NCBI RefSeq assembly: GCF_003011895.2
Contig: NZ_PXWF02000259.1
Location: 25,398-89,397 of the forward strand
DNA: 64,000 nt
Reading direction: 5' to 3'
Source of the DNA: Massilia glaciei
Lineage (GTDB): Bacteria > Pseudomonadota > Gammaproteobacteria > Burkholderiales > Burkholderiaceae_D
The translations under genes were made by a program, and so were the position numbers. The notes beneath the pieces were generated by a model, which worked only from the letters and a program-made list of their open reading frames with translations, did no database searches and was not told where the DNA came from. Positions 38,561-47,825 of the stretch are shown here, piece by piece. How positions within the stretch are numbered: position 1 is the stretch's first letter; each line of letters begins with the position of its first letter.

Positions 38561-38909
38561 GTGTGTGTCACGAACGCAGGCGTAAGCCTGCGATGCTGTA
38601 TCGAAGATGGGAGACGGCCTCCCGAAGTCCGCTTGCAGGAGCTGGCTTCAAACCGCCCAGTGCGGCTGCGTTCAAAAGGCGCGGTCGTGAGCGACTGGGG
38701 AAAAGGCATCGTTAAGATGTCAGGTAAGCATTGAGAAGATGAGCGAAAGCAAACCGTCCGACGAAGCATCGTTAGACTTAAGGTGCTGTCAAAACCGGGG
38801 TGTTCAGACTACTCCGGGACCAATCGGGGCGATACCTGCTTACGGACCCGATGGCAGCCGGTGTAGAGGCGGCATGAGCTCAATGCAGGCTTTGGTATCG
38901 CAAGGCTGA
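38561..38909 (+). mobile_element. group II intron, truncated 5' part (RNA domains I-III)
   Basis: The segment begins GTGTGTGTCACGAACG, fitting the GUGYG 5' intron end, followed by the GCAGGCGTAAGCCTGC stem. Further group II landmarks appear in order: GATGGGAG, CTTCAAACCGCCCAG, GTTAGACTTAAGGTGCTGTC, and TTCAGACTACTCCGGGAC. They match bacterial group II introns of related betaproteobacteria as I remember them. No reverse transcriptase gene and no domain V (34-base GAGC...GAAA...GUUC-type) follow, so splicing and mobility are lost. GGGTCAGGTCTG occurs at both edges (38550 and 38910). Confidence 0.75.
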
Positions 38910-39012
38910 GGGTCAGGTCTGGAAAGCGGACATTTGTGAACCAAATCGCTTGCTTGATGCTGCGTCTGACGATTGGATACGGACTCGGCCTTTACTGAGT
39001 CGAATACCTGTC

Positions 39013-39150
39013 CAGCCGCTGCGCGGTATCGCCAGCCGCACTTGCGGATAGCAACGGCCACGCTTGCTGCGAAAGTGGGCCACGAGGACGCGCGGTGCGC
39101 TGCACCGCTTGCCGCCGCGCTCCGCCGTCAGTTGGTCAAATGCCACGCAA
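39013..39150 (+). repeat. 138-bp direct repeat, copy A
   Basis: From CAGCCGCTGCGCGGTAT to TGCCACGCAA, this copy is near-identical in layout and equal in length to 39793-39930, 780 bases downstream. Differences are point changes only. No coding potential is evident. Confidence 0.85.
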
Positions 39151-39511
39151 GTGCACAGCCGCTCCGGGGGAAATGCCTTTGGCATTCCACATAAGGCAGT
39201 CTTATGCCAAATCGCCCCGTTCACTGCGCTGCGCTTCGTTCCTTGGGGCGATCCCGCGCTTCGCCGGGCCCTTCGGGTTGACCATAAGTTGCCTTATGTC
39301 GGGCGCCCTTGCGCGACTGCCAAGCCAGTCAGTGCTGCGTATCTCGCAGTCAGGCGCTGCGCGCGAGGCTGGTACGGGGTGCGGCAAGTCAGGTGGTTGG
39401 CGCGCGCGTGGTGCCCCGCTTGCGGCCGCGCTGCGCCGTCAGTCGGGGTGCAAACCGGCTCGGAACAACCGGAGACAGACACCTGTTCCTTGCGGCCGTT
39501 TCCGCGAAACA

Positions 39512-39546
39512 GGGGTCTGTCCCCGGTTTGCTTGGGGTCTGTCCCC
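39512..39546. repeat. paired GGGGTCTGTCCCC motifs
   Basis: Two copies, at 39512-39524 and 39534-39546, separated by nine bases. They differ by one base from the GGGGTCTGACCCC motif at 22.6 kb and belong to the same dispersed family. Confidence 0.75.
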
Positions 39547-39792
39547 TGTTTCGCCTGTTGTCGTCCCCTGTTGTCCTGTCGGCGCTGTTGTCACGGCCAG
39601 TTTTAGTGCGGAAAACGCCGCTGACTTCGACCCGCGAAAGCGGGGTGAGGCGGGCGGCGAGCCTAATTTTCGCATGAGCCCGCGAAAAAAAAGGCTCGGC
39701 GCCCCCTTCACGACCCCGGTTTCGCTGCTGTGCAAAGACGCCAGCGATCGGGCTTCGAATACGCGGAAAGCTAGCATGCCGAACGACTTGGT

Positions 39793-39930
39793 CAGCCGCT
39801 GCGCGGTATTTCCAGCCGCACTTGCGGATGACAACAGCCACGCTTGCCGCGGAAGTGGGCCACGAGGACGCGCGGTGCCTCGCACTGCTTGCCGCCGCGC
39901 TTCGCCGTCAGTCGATCACGTGCCACGCAA
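39793..39930 (+). repeat. 138-bp direct repeat, copy B
   Basis: Second copy of the 39013-39150 unit, with scattered substitutions. Together the copies flank about 640 bases of GC-rich noncoding sequence. Confidence 0.85.
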
Positions 39931-40145
39931 AAAAGATACATGCGCCCACGCGCATGTCGCTTCGCAGCGCATTGCTCCCGCAATGTGAAAGCCGCGCGGC
40001 GAAAAGCCGCAGGCAAAGCTGCTCGAACGTAGTTTTTTGGCAACCGAAAGATGTCTATAAGTGGGCGGAAACCCCTATAATCGCTGGCACTTGCCGAGCG
40101 GGCAGCATAGCCTGCCCATTCCACCAGCGACAATAGGGACATGCC

Positions 40146-41633
40146 GTGACTCAAACACTGGGATCCGTGAAACAAACACTGGGCCAAAAACTGACCCGCA
40201 CCAAGCCGGTCGGCACGTCGGTCGACGACGGCGGCGCCCACGCTGGCGGCCTCAAGCGCTCGATGGGCCTGTTCTCGCTGACCATGATCGGGGTCGGCGC
40301 CACGATCGGCACCGGCATCTTCTTCACCATGGTCGAGGCGGTGCCCAAGGCCGGTCCGGCGGTGATCCTGTCGTTCCTGCTGGCCGCGCTCACGGCCGGG
40401 TTGACGGCGCTGTGCTACGCCGAACTGTCGTTCCGCATCCCCACCTCCGGCTCCTCGTATTCGTTCGCCTACGCCACGGTCGGCGAATTCGCCGCTTTCG
40501 TCATGGCCGCCTGCCTGCTGCTCGAATACGGGCTGGCCGCGAGCGCGACCGCGATCGGCTGGTCCGACTACCTCAACCATTTCCTGATGAACGCGACCGG
40601 CTGGCAGATCCCCGAGGCCCTGCGCTCGCCGATGCTGGTGGCCGGGCCCGAGGGCACCGAGTTCCATTTCGGGCACATCAACCTGCCGCCAATCCTGCTC
40701 GTCGTCATGTGCGGCATCCTGCTCATCCGCGGCACGCGCGAATCGGCCACCACCAACGCGGTCATGGTGATCATCAAGCTGGCGATCCTGCTGTTCTTCG
40801 TGGCCGTCGCCTTCACCGGCTTCAACGCCGACAACTTCACCCCGTTCTTCCAGCCCAACACGGCCGCCGGCTTCACGCCGATGCAGGGCGTGACGGCCGC
40901 CGCCGCCACCGTGTTCTTTTCGTTCATCGGCCTCGACACCGTGGCCACGGCCGGCGACGAGGTGCGCGACCCGTCGCGCAACGTGCCAAAGGGCATACTG
41001 CTCGCGCTCGGCATCGTGACCGTGTTCTACCTGCTCGTCGCGCTCGCCGCCGTGGGCGCCCAGCCGGCATCGATGTTCGCCGGCCAGGAGGCCGGCCTGG
41101 CAGTGATCTTGCAAAACGTGACGGGCAAAAGCTGGCCGGCGATGGTGCTGTCGGCCGGCGCCGTCATTTCGGTGTTTTCGGTCACGCTCGTGACGATCTA
41201 CGGGCAGACCCGTATCCTGTACGCGATCAGCCGCGACGGCCTGATTCCGAAGCTGTTCCAAAAGGTGAACCCGCGCACCCAGGCGCCGGTCGGCAACACC
41301 CTGATCGTCTGCCTGGTCGTCGGCACGGTCGCCGGCCTGGTCGATTCGGGCTTCCTGTGGGACATGGTCAGCATGGGCACGCTGACGGCCTTCATGGTGG
41401 TCTCGATCGCGGTGCCGGTGATGCGCAGCAAGCAGGGCGAATCGCTGACCAAGGGTTTCAAGGTGCCGTTCGGACCCTACCTGGTGCCCGGCCTGAGCGT
41501 GTGCGCCTGCCTGTTCATGATGAAGGATTTGTCGAGCACGACCTACACCGTGTTCGCCTGCTGGATGGCGGTGGCGCTGGCCGCCTACTTCGCCTACGGC
41601 ATCCGCAACTCGCGCCTGAATCGTCCGGCCTGA
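40146..41633 (+). CDS. APC family amino acid permease
   Basis: A 495-residue transporter with about 12 hydrophobic segments. TM1 is LFSLTMIGVGATIGTGIFFT, with the unwound GxG substrate motif (GVGATIGTG). The conserved FFSFIGLDTVATAGDEVRDP block in TM6 and the RILYAISRDGLIPK loop place it in the cationic amino acid transporter/YfnA branch of the APC superfamily. Substrate is probably a basic or small neutral amino acid; arginine is possible given the aru island but unproven. The start is GTG; an ATG five bases earlier is closed at once by a stop. A terminator follows. Confidence 0.9.
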   Translation: MTQTLGSVKQTLGQKLTRTKPVGTSVDDGGAHAGGLKRSMGLFSLTMIGVGATIGTGIFFTMVEAVPKAGPAVILSFLLAALTAGLTALCYAELSFRIPTSGSSYSFAYATVGEFAAFVMAACLLLEYGLAASATAIGWSDYLNHFLMNATGWQIPEALRSPMLVAGPEGTEFHFGHINLPPILLVVMCGILLIRGTRESATTNAVMVIIKLAILLFFVAVAFTGFNADNFTPFFQPNTAAGFTPMQGVTAAAATVFFSFIGLDTVATAGDEVRDPSRNVPKGILLALGIVTVFYLLVALAAVGAQPASMFAGQEAGLAVILQNVTGKSWPAMVLSAGAVISVFSVTLVTIYGQTRILYAISRDGLIPKLFQKVNPRTQAPVGNTLIVCLVVGTVAGLVDSGFLWDMVSMGTLTAFMVVSIAVPVMRSKQGESLTKGFKVPFGPYLVPGLSVCACLFMMKDLSSTTYTVFACWMAVALAAYFAYGIRNSRLNRPA

Positions 41634-41655
41634 AGCGCGCCGGCGCGTTTTCAAT

Positions 41656-41686
41656 AAAAAGCCGCGGCCGTGCCGCGGTTTTTTTT
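41656..41686 (+). terminator. rho-independent terminator of the permease gene
   Basis: Stem CCGCGGC (41662-41668) and GCCGCGG (41672-41678) with a three-base loop, preceded by five A and followed by eight T. It begins 22 bases after the permease stop. Confidence 0.88.
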
Positions 41687-41698
41687 ATCCGGCGCACT

Positions 41699-41724
41699 TT
41701 ATTGGGATACAATTTTTCCAATAA
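41699..41724 (+). promoter_or_regulatory. inverted repeat over a -10-like element
   Basis: TTATTGG (41699-41705) and CCAATAA (41718-41724) flank TACAAT (41708-41713), 77 bases upstream of the PAS-GGDEF gene. It may be an operator or part of the promoter. Confidence 0.35.
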
Positions 41725-41789
41725 GGAATTCTGAAAAGTAACTCTAGATTTAGACGGCCCGGCGTTTCAACCGCTCTTAGCGAGTTTGC

Positions 41790-43544
41790 ATGGAAAATGA
41801 CCAACAGGACGCAGCGTTCGTCGACCTCGCGGGCGCGCTCGAGCTGATCGGGGGCTTCGCCGCCGCGGCCACGCCCGAGGCGCTGATCGAGAGCGCGCTG
41901 CGCGCCACGCAGCACCACGCGGCCGGTCACAAGGCGTGCGTGTTGCGCACGGCCGGGCAACGCTACCGGCTGGTGGCGCCCGAGCAGGCCGACGGCGCGC
42001 CGTCCTACCTGCCGCCGTTCGCGCAGCTGCTGCTCGAATCCGGGCACGCGCCGGGACGCTGCCCGACCATCCGCGAACACGGCGCGCTCGGCCTGCCCCT
42101 GACCGGCCCGGGCGGCCGCCACCTCGGCTACCTGTGCTGCTGGCAGAGCGGGCAGTCGTCGCTGGCGCCGCGGCAATTGCACATGCTCAGCCTGATCGCC
42201 GCCGCCCTGTCGGCCTCGCTCGCGGCACTGTCGGCGCTGGCGCGGGAGCGCCGGCTGCTGCGCCAGATCATCGACAACGTGCCCGACCAGATCTATGTCA
42301 AGGACGCGGCGGGCCGCTTCATCATCGGCAACCGGGCCGCCGCCGCCGGCATCGGGGTCGACTCGCCGCAGCAACTCGAGGGCCGCTCGGACCTCGAGTT
42401 TTTCCCGATCGCCTGCCGCACCCGTTTCCACGAGGACGAGCAGGGCATCATCGGCACGGGCGAGGCGATCGTCGACCAGATCGAGGAGAGCATCAACCGG
42501 GCCGGGCTGCGGCGCTGGTATTCGACCACCAAGGTGCCCTTGCTCGACGACGCCGGCAGGGTGCACGGGATCGTCGGCCTGTCGCGCGACGTGACCACGC
42601 GCATGAGCTCGGACGAGGCGATCCGCCTGCGCAACCGCGCGCTCGAGGCCAGCAACGACGCCGTCATCATCACCGGCTGCCGCGAGCCCGACTATCCGGT
42701 GTCGTTCATCAATCCCGCGTTCGAAAGGATGACCGGCTTCACGCCCGAGCAGGCGCGCCAGCGCTCGCTCGCGGCCCTGCTCGGGCTCGAGATCGGCAAT
42801 CCGAGCAGCGCCGGCCTGCTCGAGGCGCTGCGCGAGCAGCGCGAAGGGCGCGCGGTGCTGCGCTGCCCGCGCAAGGATGGCGGCGTGTTCTGGAGCGACA
42901 TCCGGATGGCGCCGGTGCGCGACGCCGGCGGCGTTGTGAGCCACTACGTGTTCACCATCAGCGACATCAGCAAGGCGCGCGACACCGAGCAGCAGCTCGA
43001 GCGGCTCGCCAGCCTCGACATGCTGACCGGCCTGCCGAACCGGCGCCTGCTGCTCGACCGGTTGACCCAGGCCCTCGCGATGGGCGAACGCGGCGGCTTC
43101 GTGGTGGGGGTCGCGTTCATCGACCTCGACCGGCTCAAGCATGTCAATGACACGCACGGGCACGACGCCGGCGACGCCGTGCTCAGGGCCGTCGGCCAGC
43201 GCGTGCTGGCCTGCGTGCGCAAGTGCGACACGGTCGGGCGCCTCGGCGGTGACGAGTTCGTGCTGGTGTCGCTGCATAACACGAAGGCCAGCGGCAAGCA
43301 GGCCGCCGCGCAGGAGGGTGGCGGGCTGGTGTACATCACGCGCATGCTCGAGAAAATCCAGGGAAAGGTCGCCCAGCCGGTGGCCGTGGGCGGGCTCGAC
43401 TTGAGCGCCACCTGCAGCATCGGGATGAGCCTGTTCCCGCGCGACGGCAAGGATGCGGAAACCTTGCTCAGGCACGCGGAGAACGCGATGAACGTGGCCA
43501 AGAAGAACGGGCGCAACAAGATCGAGTTCAATCCCGAGCCGTAG
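41790..43544 (+). CDS. PAS-domain diguanylate cyclase (GGDEF)
   Basis: A 584-residue signalling protein without membrane segments. Residues about 10-150 resemble a GAF-like sensor. PAS domain 1 runs about 155-275 (IDNVPDQIYVKDAAGRFIIG and VGLSRDVTTR), and PAS domain 2 about 285-405 (ALEASNDAVIITGC and FERMTGFTPEQAR). The C-terminal GGDEF domain starts at LDMLTGLPNRRLLLDRL and has RLGGDEFVLVS with an intact active site, so it should make cyclic di-GMP from GTP. There is no EAL domain. It appears monocistronic. The sensed signal is unknown. Confidence 0.92.
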   Translation: MENDQQDAAFVDLAGALELIGGFAAAATPEALIESALRATQHHAAGHKACVLRTAGQRYRLVAPEQADGAPSYLPPFAQLLLESGHAPGRCPTIREHGALGLPLTGPGGRHLGYLCCWQSGQSSLAPRQLHMLSLIAAALSASLAALSALARERRLLRQIIDNVPDQIYVKDAAGRFIIGNRAAAAGIGVDSPQQLEGRSDLEFFPIACRTRFHEDEQGIIGTGEAIVDQIEESINRAGLRRWYSTTKVPLLDDAGRVHGIVGLSRDVTTRMSSDEAIRLRNRALEASNDAVIITGCREPDYPVSFINPAFERMTGFTPEQARQRSLAALLGLEIGNPSSAGLLEALREQREGRAVLRCPRKDGGVFWSDIRMAPVRDAGGVVSHYVFTISDISKARDTEQQLERLASLDMLTGLPNRRLLLDRLTQALAMGERGGFVVGVAFIDLDRLKHVNDTHGHDAGDAVLRAVGQRVLACVRKCDTVGRLGGDEFVLVSLHNTKASGKQAAAQEGGGLVYITRMLEKIQGKVAQPVAVGGLDLSATCSIGMSLFPRDGKDAETLLRHAENAMNVAKKNGRNKIEFNPEP

Positions 43545-43898
43545 CGGAGCGGGCCGTATGCACCCCGGTGTTGCCGGGGGAATGGGCGCATGCCCGGGCA
43601 AGTGCGTCTGGCATTCGTGCTCGTTTTGGGGCGCGTTTTGTCTGGTTTTGTCGAATCGTGCCTTGCCGTTTTGCGCAAGAGAAACTGTGGGACGAAACGA
43701 GACAGAACGCGCACGAACAACGCGGCAAACGAGCATCAACGCCAGAGAGGGCGATGGCGGCACCTCCATCGGTCCGGCCCCGATTTGCAGGCGGGAAAGC
43801 CCGCGGCGCGGCGCCCCGGCCCAAAAAAAAGCCACGCGGTCAATCGACGGCGTGGCTTTTTGTCGCAGGCGGCGCATGGCGCGCCGCCGTTTGGGCGC
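43545..43898. other. gene-free spacer with terminator
   Basis: 354 bases between the convergent PAS-GGDEF and S46 peptidase genes. I see no convincing gene. The only clear element is the hairpin terminator at 43823-43861; the rest is GC-rich with short imperfect inverted repeats. Confidence 0.6.
43823..43861 (-). terminator. terminator of the S46 peptidase gene
   Basis: GCCACGC (43831-43837) pairs with GCGTGGC (43850-43856). Eight A on the plus strand give a U-run on the minus transcript; five T on the other side allow use in both directions. Confidence 0.85.
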
Positions 43899-46058
43899 TT
43901 ACTCGACGCCCATTTCCTTGAGCAGGTTGTCGGCCTTGTCGACGTGCTTCATGTTCCAAAGCATGTAACGCACGTCTACCTGGATGTCGCGCGTGTTGAC
44001 CTTGTTGTAGTCCCAGTCGGAGATGATCGAATCGAGCGTGCCGTCGAACGCGAGGCCGATGAACTCGGCCTTGCTGTTCAATGCCGCCGAACCGGAGTTG
44101 CCGCCGGTGATGTCGAGCGTGGCCAGGTAGTTGACCGGCACGGTCTTGAGCTTCGGGTCGACATACTTGCCGAAGTCCTTGGACTGGATCGCGGCCAGCT
44201 GGGCTGCAGGCGCGTTGAACTCGCCTTCGCCGGTGGCCTTGGCGACCACGCCCTTGACGGTCGTGAACGCGCTCCAGGAACCGGTGCCGTCGGCGCCGTG
44301 GGCGCGGCCGGCGACGTTGCCGTAGGTTACGCGCAAGGTGCCGTTGGCGTCGGGATAGACCGGCTGGCCCTTGCTGTTCATGTAGGCGATTTTCGCCTTC
44401 ATGTAGTTGGCGTAGGCTTGCTGGATCTTGCCGCCGAGTTCTTCCATCTCGGCTTCACGCTTGAGGCCGGCATCGTACATGGCGACCGCGCCCTTGATGA
44501 AGCTGTCGCCGCTGGCCTTGAAGTCTGCCGGCGTCTTGCCGATCCATGCCGCGCGCTCGGTCTTGTTGTGCATCGTCGATCCGGCGTACATCGCGTCGAG
44601 CGTGGCCTTCAGTTCGGCCTCGCCCATGCCGTCGCGGATGCCCATGGCGGCGTCGAAGTTGGCCGAACGCTGCTCTTTGGGCTGGGCGGCGTACTTGACC
44701 AGGTTGTTCATGACGAGCGCCTTGTCGACTTTTTCGTCGTAGGTGCGGTCGATCGCGGCGATGCCCGCGCTCAGGCGCGCCAGGTCGCGCTCCTGGAAGC
44801 CGCCCTTGCGCTCGGCGTTCGGCTTGGCGTTCTCGTTGGCCAGGCGGTACAGGGTGCGCGCCGTGGCGAACAGGCGCGGATACGAGCGCACCAGATAGAA
44901 GTCGCGCTTGGCCTCGGCGTCGCGCTGGGCGATCAGTTGCTCGACCTGCTCGATGTCGGCCGCGTATTCCTTGGTGCGGGCCGGGCTGGCCTTGATCCAG
45001 GCCTTCATTTCGGCGTGCTCGCGCGTCTTGCGCGCCAGGAAGTCGCTGTCGGCGTAACTGTTGAGCATGCCCTTGCGGTTCTTGTAGTAGTTGTTGATGC
45101 CCGCGACCTGGCCGGCGTACTTGAGCTTGACGTCCGGGCTGTTCTTGGTCTCGCGCTCGATGATCGCGAGCGACTCGGCCGACGATTTGACGAATGCCGG
45201 ATAGTCCCAGCCGAAGGTGGACGCCACCTCGGATGGCAGGCGGTGGCGGTTGGTGCGCCCGGGGTAGCCCAGCGCCATGATGAAGTCGCCTTCCTTGACG
45301 CCTTCTTTGGCCATTTTCAGGTGGCTCGTCGAGGTGTACGGGACGTTGTCCTTGGAGTAGTCGGCGGCCTTGCCGTCCTTGCTAACATAGGCGCGGTAGA
45401 AACCGTAGTCGCCCGTGTGGCGCGGCCACATCCAGTTGTCGGTGTCGCCGCCGAACTTGCCCACGCCCTCAGGCGGCGCGTGCACCAGGCGCACGTCGCG
45501 GATTTCGAGCTGTTTGATCAGGTAGTACTCGAGGCCGCCGTAATAGCCGGCCACGGTGCAGCGGTGTCCCGCGTCTTTTTCGCACTCGGCGACGATGGCC
45601 TTCTCATTTTTTTCGAAACCGTCGACGCGCTGCTTGCCGCTCAGTTTGGCGACATCGGGCGTGATCACCTTGTCGGTCACGTTGGTGACGCCCTTGGTGA
45701 CGAAGACCCGGCTGCCCGGCGCGGCCGGCAGTTCCTCGGCGAACGATTTGGCCAGGAAGCCGTTGGCCAGCAGGTCGCGCTCTGGCGTCGAGTTGGCCGC
45801 AACGCTGCCGTACACGCAGTGGTGGTTGGTCGCGACCAGGCCCTGCGGCGAGACGAACGAGGCGGAGCAGCCGCCGAGGCTGACGATCGCGTTCATCGGG
45901 AATTCGGTCAGTTTGGTCAGCGACGCCGGGTCGAGTTTGAGGCCGGCGGCCTTGAGTTGCTTCGCTACTTGTGGCAGCTGCTGCGGCATCCACATGCCTT
46001 CGTCAGCGTATGCGCTGGCGGTGCTGAGGATGGCGAGCGTGAGGAGGGTCTTTTTCAT
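43899..46058 (-). CDS. S46 family dipeptidyl peptidase
   Basis: A 719-residue exported serine exopeptidase of the DPP7/DPP11 family, which removes dipeptides from peptide N-termini. A signal peptide (MKKTLLTLAILSTASAYA) is present. Triad regions are visible: His near 79-80 in VATNHHCVYG, Asp in GGDTDNWMWPRHTGDYGF, and Ser in ITGGNSGSAALNSK near the C-terminus. The opening DEGMWMPQQLP is the usual mature start. Length matches the family. It probably acts in the periplasm, converting peptides to dipeptides for uptake. Monocistronic, with its own terminator. Confidence 0.94.
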   Translation of the reverse strand: MKKTLLTLAILSTASAYADEGMWMPQQLPQVAKQLKAAGLKLDPASLTKLTEFPMNAIVSLGGCSASFVSPQGLVATNHHCVYGSVAANSTPERDLLANGFLAKSFAEELPAAPGSRVFVTKGVTNVTDKVITPDVAKLSGKQRVDGFEKNEKAIVAECEKDAGHRCTVAGYYGGLEYYLIKQLEIRDVRLVHAPPEGVGKFGGDTDNWMWPRHTGDYGFYRAYVSKDGKAADYSKDNVPYTSTSHLKMAKEGVKEGDFIMALGYPGRTNRHRLPSEVASTFGWDYPAFVKSSAESLAIIERETKNSPDVKLKYAGQVAGINNYYKNRKGMLNSYADSDFLARKTREHAEMKAWIKASPARTKEYAADIEQVEQLIAQRDAEAKRDFYLVRSYPRLFATARTLYRLANENAKPNAERKGGFQERDLARLSAGIAAIDRTYDEKVDKALVMNNLVKYAAQPKEQRSANFDAAMGIRDGMGEAELKATLDAMYAGSTMHNKTERAAWIGKTPADFKASGDSFIKGAVAMYDAGLKREAEMEELGGKIQQAYANYMKAKIAYMNSKGQPVYPDANGTLRVTYGNVAGRAHGADGTGSWSAFTTVKGVVAKATGEGEFNAPAAQLAAIQSKDFGKYVDPKLKTVPVNYLATLDITGGNSGSAALNSKAEFIGLAFDGTLDSIISDWDYNKVNTRDIQVDVRYMLWNMKHVDKADNLLKEMGVE

Positions 46059-46216
46059 TCGCGTGTCGTCTCTGATTGGTCAATGGGATCAAGCCCGGTC
46101 GTGCCGGGCGCCCTAGAGTATCCGCACCCCCCACCCAATAGTCAACCAGAATCTACGCCACGTGTATGCAAGCGCATATGCATACGTTCCGAATGGAAAC
46201 GCAGCGGCGCCCCCTC

Positions 46217-47494
46217 TCACAGCTGGGCGCCGACCAGGGCGGCGAGGTTGCCGGTGAGCTTGTCGTGCCACGGCCGGTCCTGCCACTGTTTCAGCGTGAC
46301 CTCGCGCGCTTGCGCCCAGTCGCGCGTAAACACTGCGCGCTGGCGCAGCGCGAACGCGGAGTCGATCACGTTCAGGTTGGCCTCGTCGTTGAGGCTGAAC
46401 GAGCGGGCGTCGAAGTTGGTCGAGCCCACCGACACAAGCAGCGAATCGACCACCAGCGCCTTGACGTGGTACATGGTCGGCTGGTACTCGGCGATCCGCA
46501 CCCCGGCCTCGAGCAACTGGCCGAAGCTGTCGCGCGAGGCCGCGCGCACGATCTTCGAGTCGATGTCCTCGCCGGGCGTGATGATGCGCACCACCACGCC
46601 GCGGCGGGCGGCGGCGGCCAGCGCCCTGAGGGTCAGCACGTCGGGCACGAAATAGGCCGACGACAGGTCGATCGAATCGCGCGCGGCCGTGATCGAGAGC
46701 AGGTACATCAGGTGCATGCTTTCGCTGCCGCCGGTGGGCGAGCTCGAGAACATCTGGGCCGCCTGGTCGCCGCGCGCGGCCAGCGCCGGGAAGTAGGCGT
46801 CGCCGTCGAGCACGGTGCCGGTGGCCTTGGTCCAGTTGTCGGAGAACACCGCCTGCATCTGGCCGACCACCGGGCCCTCGACCCGGAAATGGGTGTCGCG
46901 CCAATGGTTGGTGTCCTGGCCGTCGCCGCGCCATTTGTCGGCGATGCCAACCCCGCCCGTGAAGCCGATTTTGCCGTCGACCACGAGCACCTTGCGGTGG
47001 GTGCGGTTGTTCAGGCGCGTGAATTTCCACCAGACGGGCTTGTGGTAGCGCCGCACTTCGATGCCGGCGGCCTCCATCGCCTCGATCGCGCCAACGTCCA
47101 TCTTGATGCTGCCGATGAAGTCGAGCATGACGTGCACCTTGACGCCGGCCCTGGCGCGCTCGATCAGCGCCTTGGAGAATTCGCGCCCGATCGTTTCGGA
47201 CCAGTAGATATAGGTCTCGAACGTGATGCTGCGCTCGGCCTTGCGGATCGCGTCGAGCATGGCGGGGAAGATCCGGTCGCCGTTGATGAGTTCTTCGACG
47301 AGGTTGCCGTCGACGATGGGGGGGCCGAGCAACACGCCCATCGAGCGCCGGAATTGCGGGTCCGCGGTGCTGTAATGGCGCTTGAGCTGGGTCTCGATCT
47401 TCTGTTCCCCCGGGCGCAGGTTGAACACCAAAAACACCGCGAGCAGGGTGAGCCCGGCGCCGATCGATGCAGCCATTAAAGGTTTCATTCTCAT
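46217..47494 (-). CDS. phospholipase D-like/cardiolipin synthase family protein
   Basis: A 425-residue membrane-anchored protein with an N-terminal helix (LMAASIGAGLTLLAVFLVF) and two HKD motifs. The first is NNRTHRKVLVVDGKIGFTGG and the second YHVKALVVDSLLVSVGSTNF; both have the His, Lys and Asp of the PLD superfamily. Order and spacing resemble ClsB-type cardiolipin synthases, which make cardiolipin from phosphatidylglycerol, but other phospholipid transferases are possible. Two close ATGs (47494 and 47488) compete for the start. A terminator of the upstream GlsB-type gene lies just before it. Confidence 0.88.
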   Translation of the reverse strand: MRMKPLMAASIGAGLTLLAVFLVFNLRPGEQKIETQLKRHYSTADPQFRRSMGVLLGPPIVDGNLVEELINGDRIFPAMLDAIRKAERSITFETYIYWSETIGREFSKALIERARAGVKVHVMLDFIGSIKMDVGAIEAMEAAGIEVRRYHKPVWWKFTRLNNRTHRKVLVVDGKIGFTGGVGIADKWRGDGQDTNHWRDTHFRVEGPVVGQMQAVFSDNWTKATGTVLDGDAYFPALAARGDQAAQMFSSSPTGGSESMHLMYLLSITAARDSIDLSSAYFVPDVLTLRALAAAARRGVVVRIITPGEDIDSKIVRAASRDSFGQLLEAGVRIAEYQPTMYHVKALVVDSLLVSVGSTNFDARSFSLNDEANLNVIDSAFALRQRAVFTRDWAQAREVTLKQWQDRPWHDKLTGNLAALVGAQL

Positions 47495-47510
47495 AGGCAA
47501 ATCCGGACGA

Positions 47511-47537
47511 AAAAAAACCAACGCTTGGTGGCGTTGG
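47511..47537 (-). terminator. terminator of the GlsB/YeaQ-type gene
   Basis: CCAACGC (47518-47524) pairs with GCGTTGG (47531-47537) around a 6-base loop. Seven A on the plus strand give the U-run on the minus transcript. It lies 19 bases beyond the small-gene stop and just before the PLD-like gene. Confidence 0.8.
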
Positions 47538-47555
47538 TTGGTGGAGCCGAAGCGC

Positions 47556-47825
47556 TTAGCGCGCTTTTCCCCGGCGGAAAAGATTAACGATGGCCAGCAG
47601 GATGACCGCGCCCAAGAACGACACGAGCAGCGAGGTCAGGCTGAAATCGTCCGAGTTGATGGTGCCGGTCCCGAACAGCGGGGAGAGCAGCCAGCCGCCC
47701 AGGAACGCGCCGACGATGCCGACGATGACATTCAAAATCATGCCTTGTTCGGCGTCTGTTTTCATGACGAGGCTTGCGAGCCAACCGAGGACACCACCGA
47801 CGACGAGCCAGATAATAAAGATCAT
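47556..47825 (-). CDS. GlsB/YeaQ/YmgE family stress membrane protein
   Basis: An 89-residue protein with three hydrophobic stretches: IIWLVVGGVLGWLASLVM, MILNVIVGIVGAFLGGWLL and LLVSFLGAVILLAIVNLF. The Gly-zipper pattern (GGVLGW, GIVGAFLGG) and size are typical of the transglycosylase-associated GlsB/YeaQ family, small inner-membrane proteins induced by stress. The precise function is unknown in any organism. It diverges from the glycine-zipper repeat gene across 284 AT-rich bases that probably contain both promoters. Confidence 0.92.
   Translation of the reverse strand: MIFIIWLVVGGVLGWLASLVMKTDAEQGMILNVIVGIVGAFLGGWLLSPLFGTGTINSDDFSLTSLLVSFLGAVILLAIVNLFRRGKAR

Larger units (their letters stand above)
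38518..40145. other. 1.6-kb gene-free mobile-element graveyard
   Basis: No supported gene. It contains a group II intron 5' fragment (38561-38909), two 138-bp imperfect direct repeats (39013-39150 and 39793-39930) with a partial third near 39402-39442, paired GGGGTCTGTCCCC motifs at 39512-39546, and small inverted repeats such as CATAAG/CTTATG near 39160-39300. The last 70 bases (TATAAT at 40076-40081) probably hold the permease promoter. Confidence 0.7.

Noticed and set aside
39095..39988. 297-codon frame across the repeat region near 39.5 kb
   Set aside because: It crosses the 138-bp repeats and GGGGTCTGTCCCC motifs, has erratic composition, and overlapping frames of similar length exist on both strands.
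43590..46655. 1021-codon plus-strand frame antisense to the S46 peptidase
   Set aside because: It is a shadow of the peptidase and PLD-like genes and passes through the terminator region.
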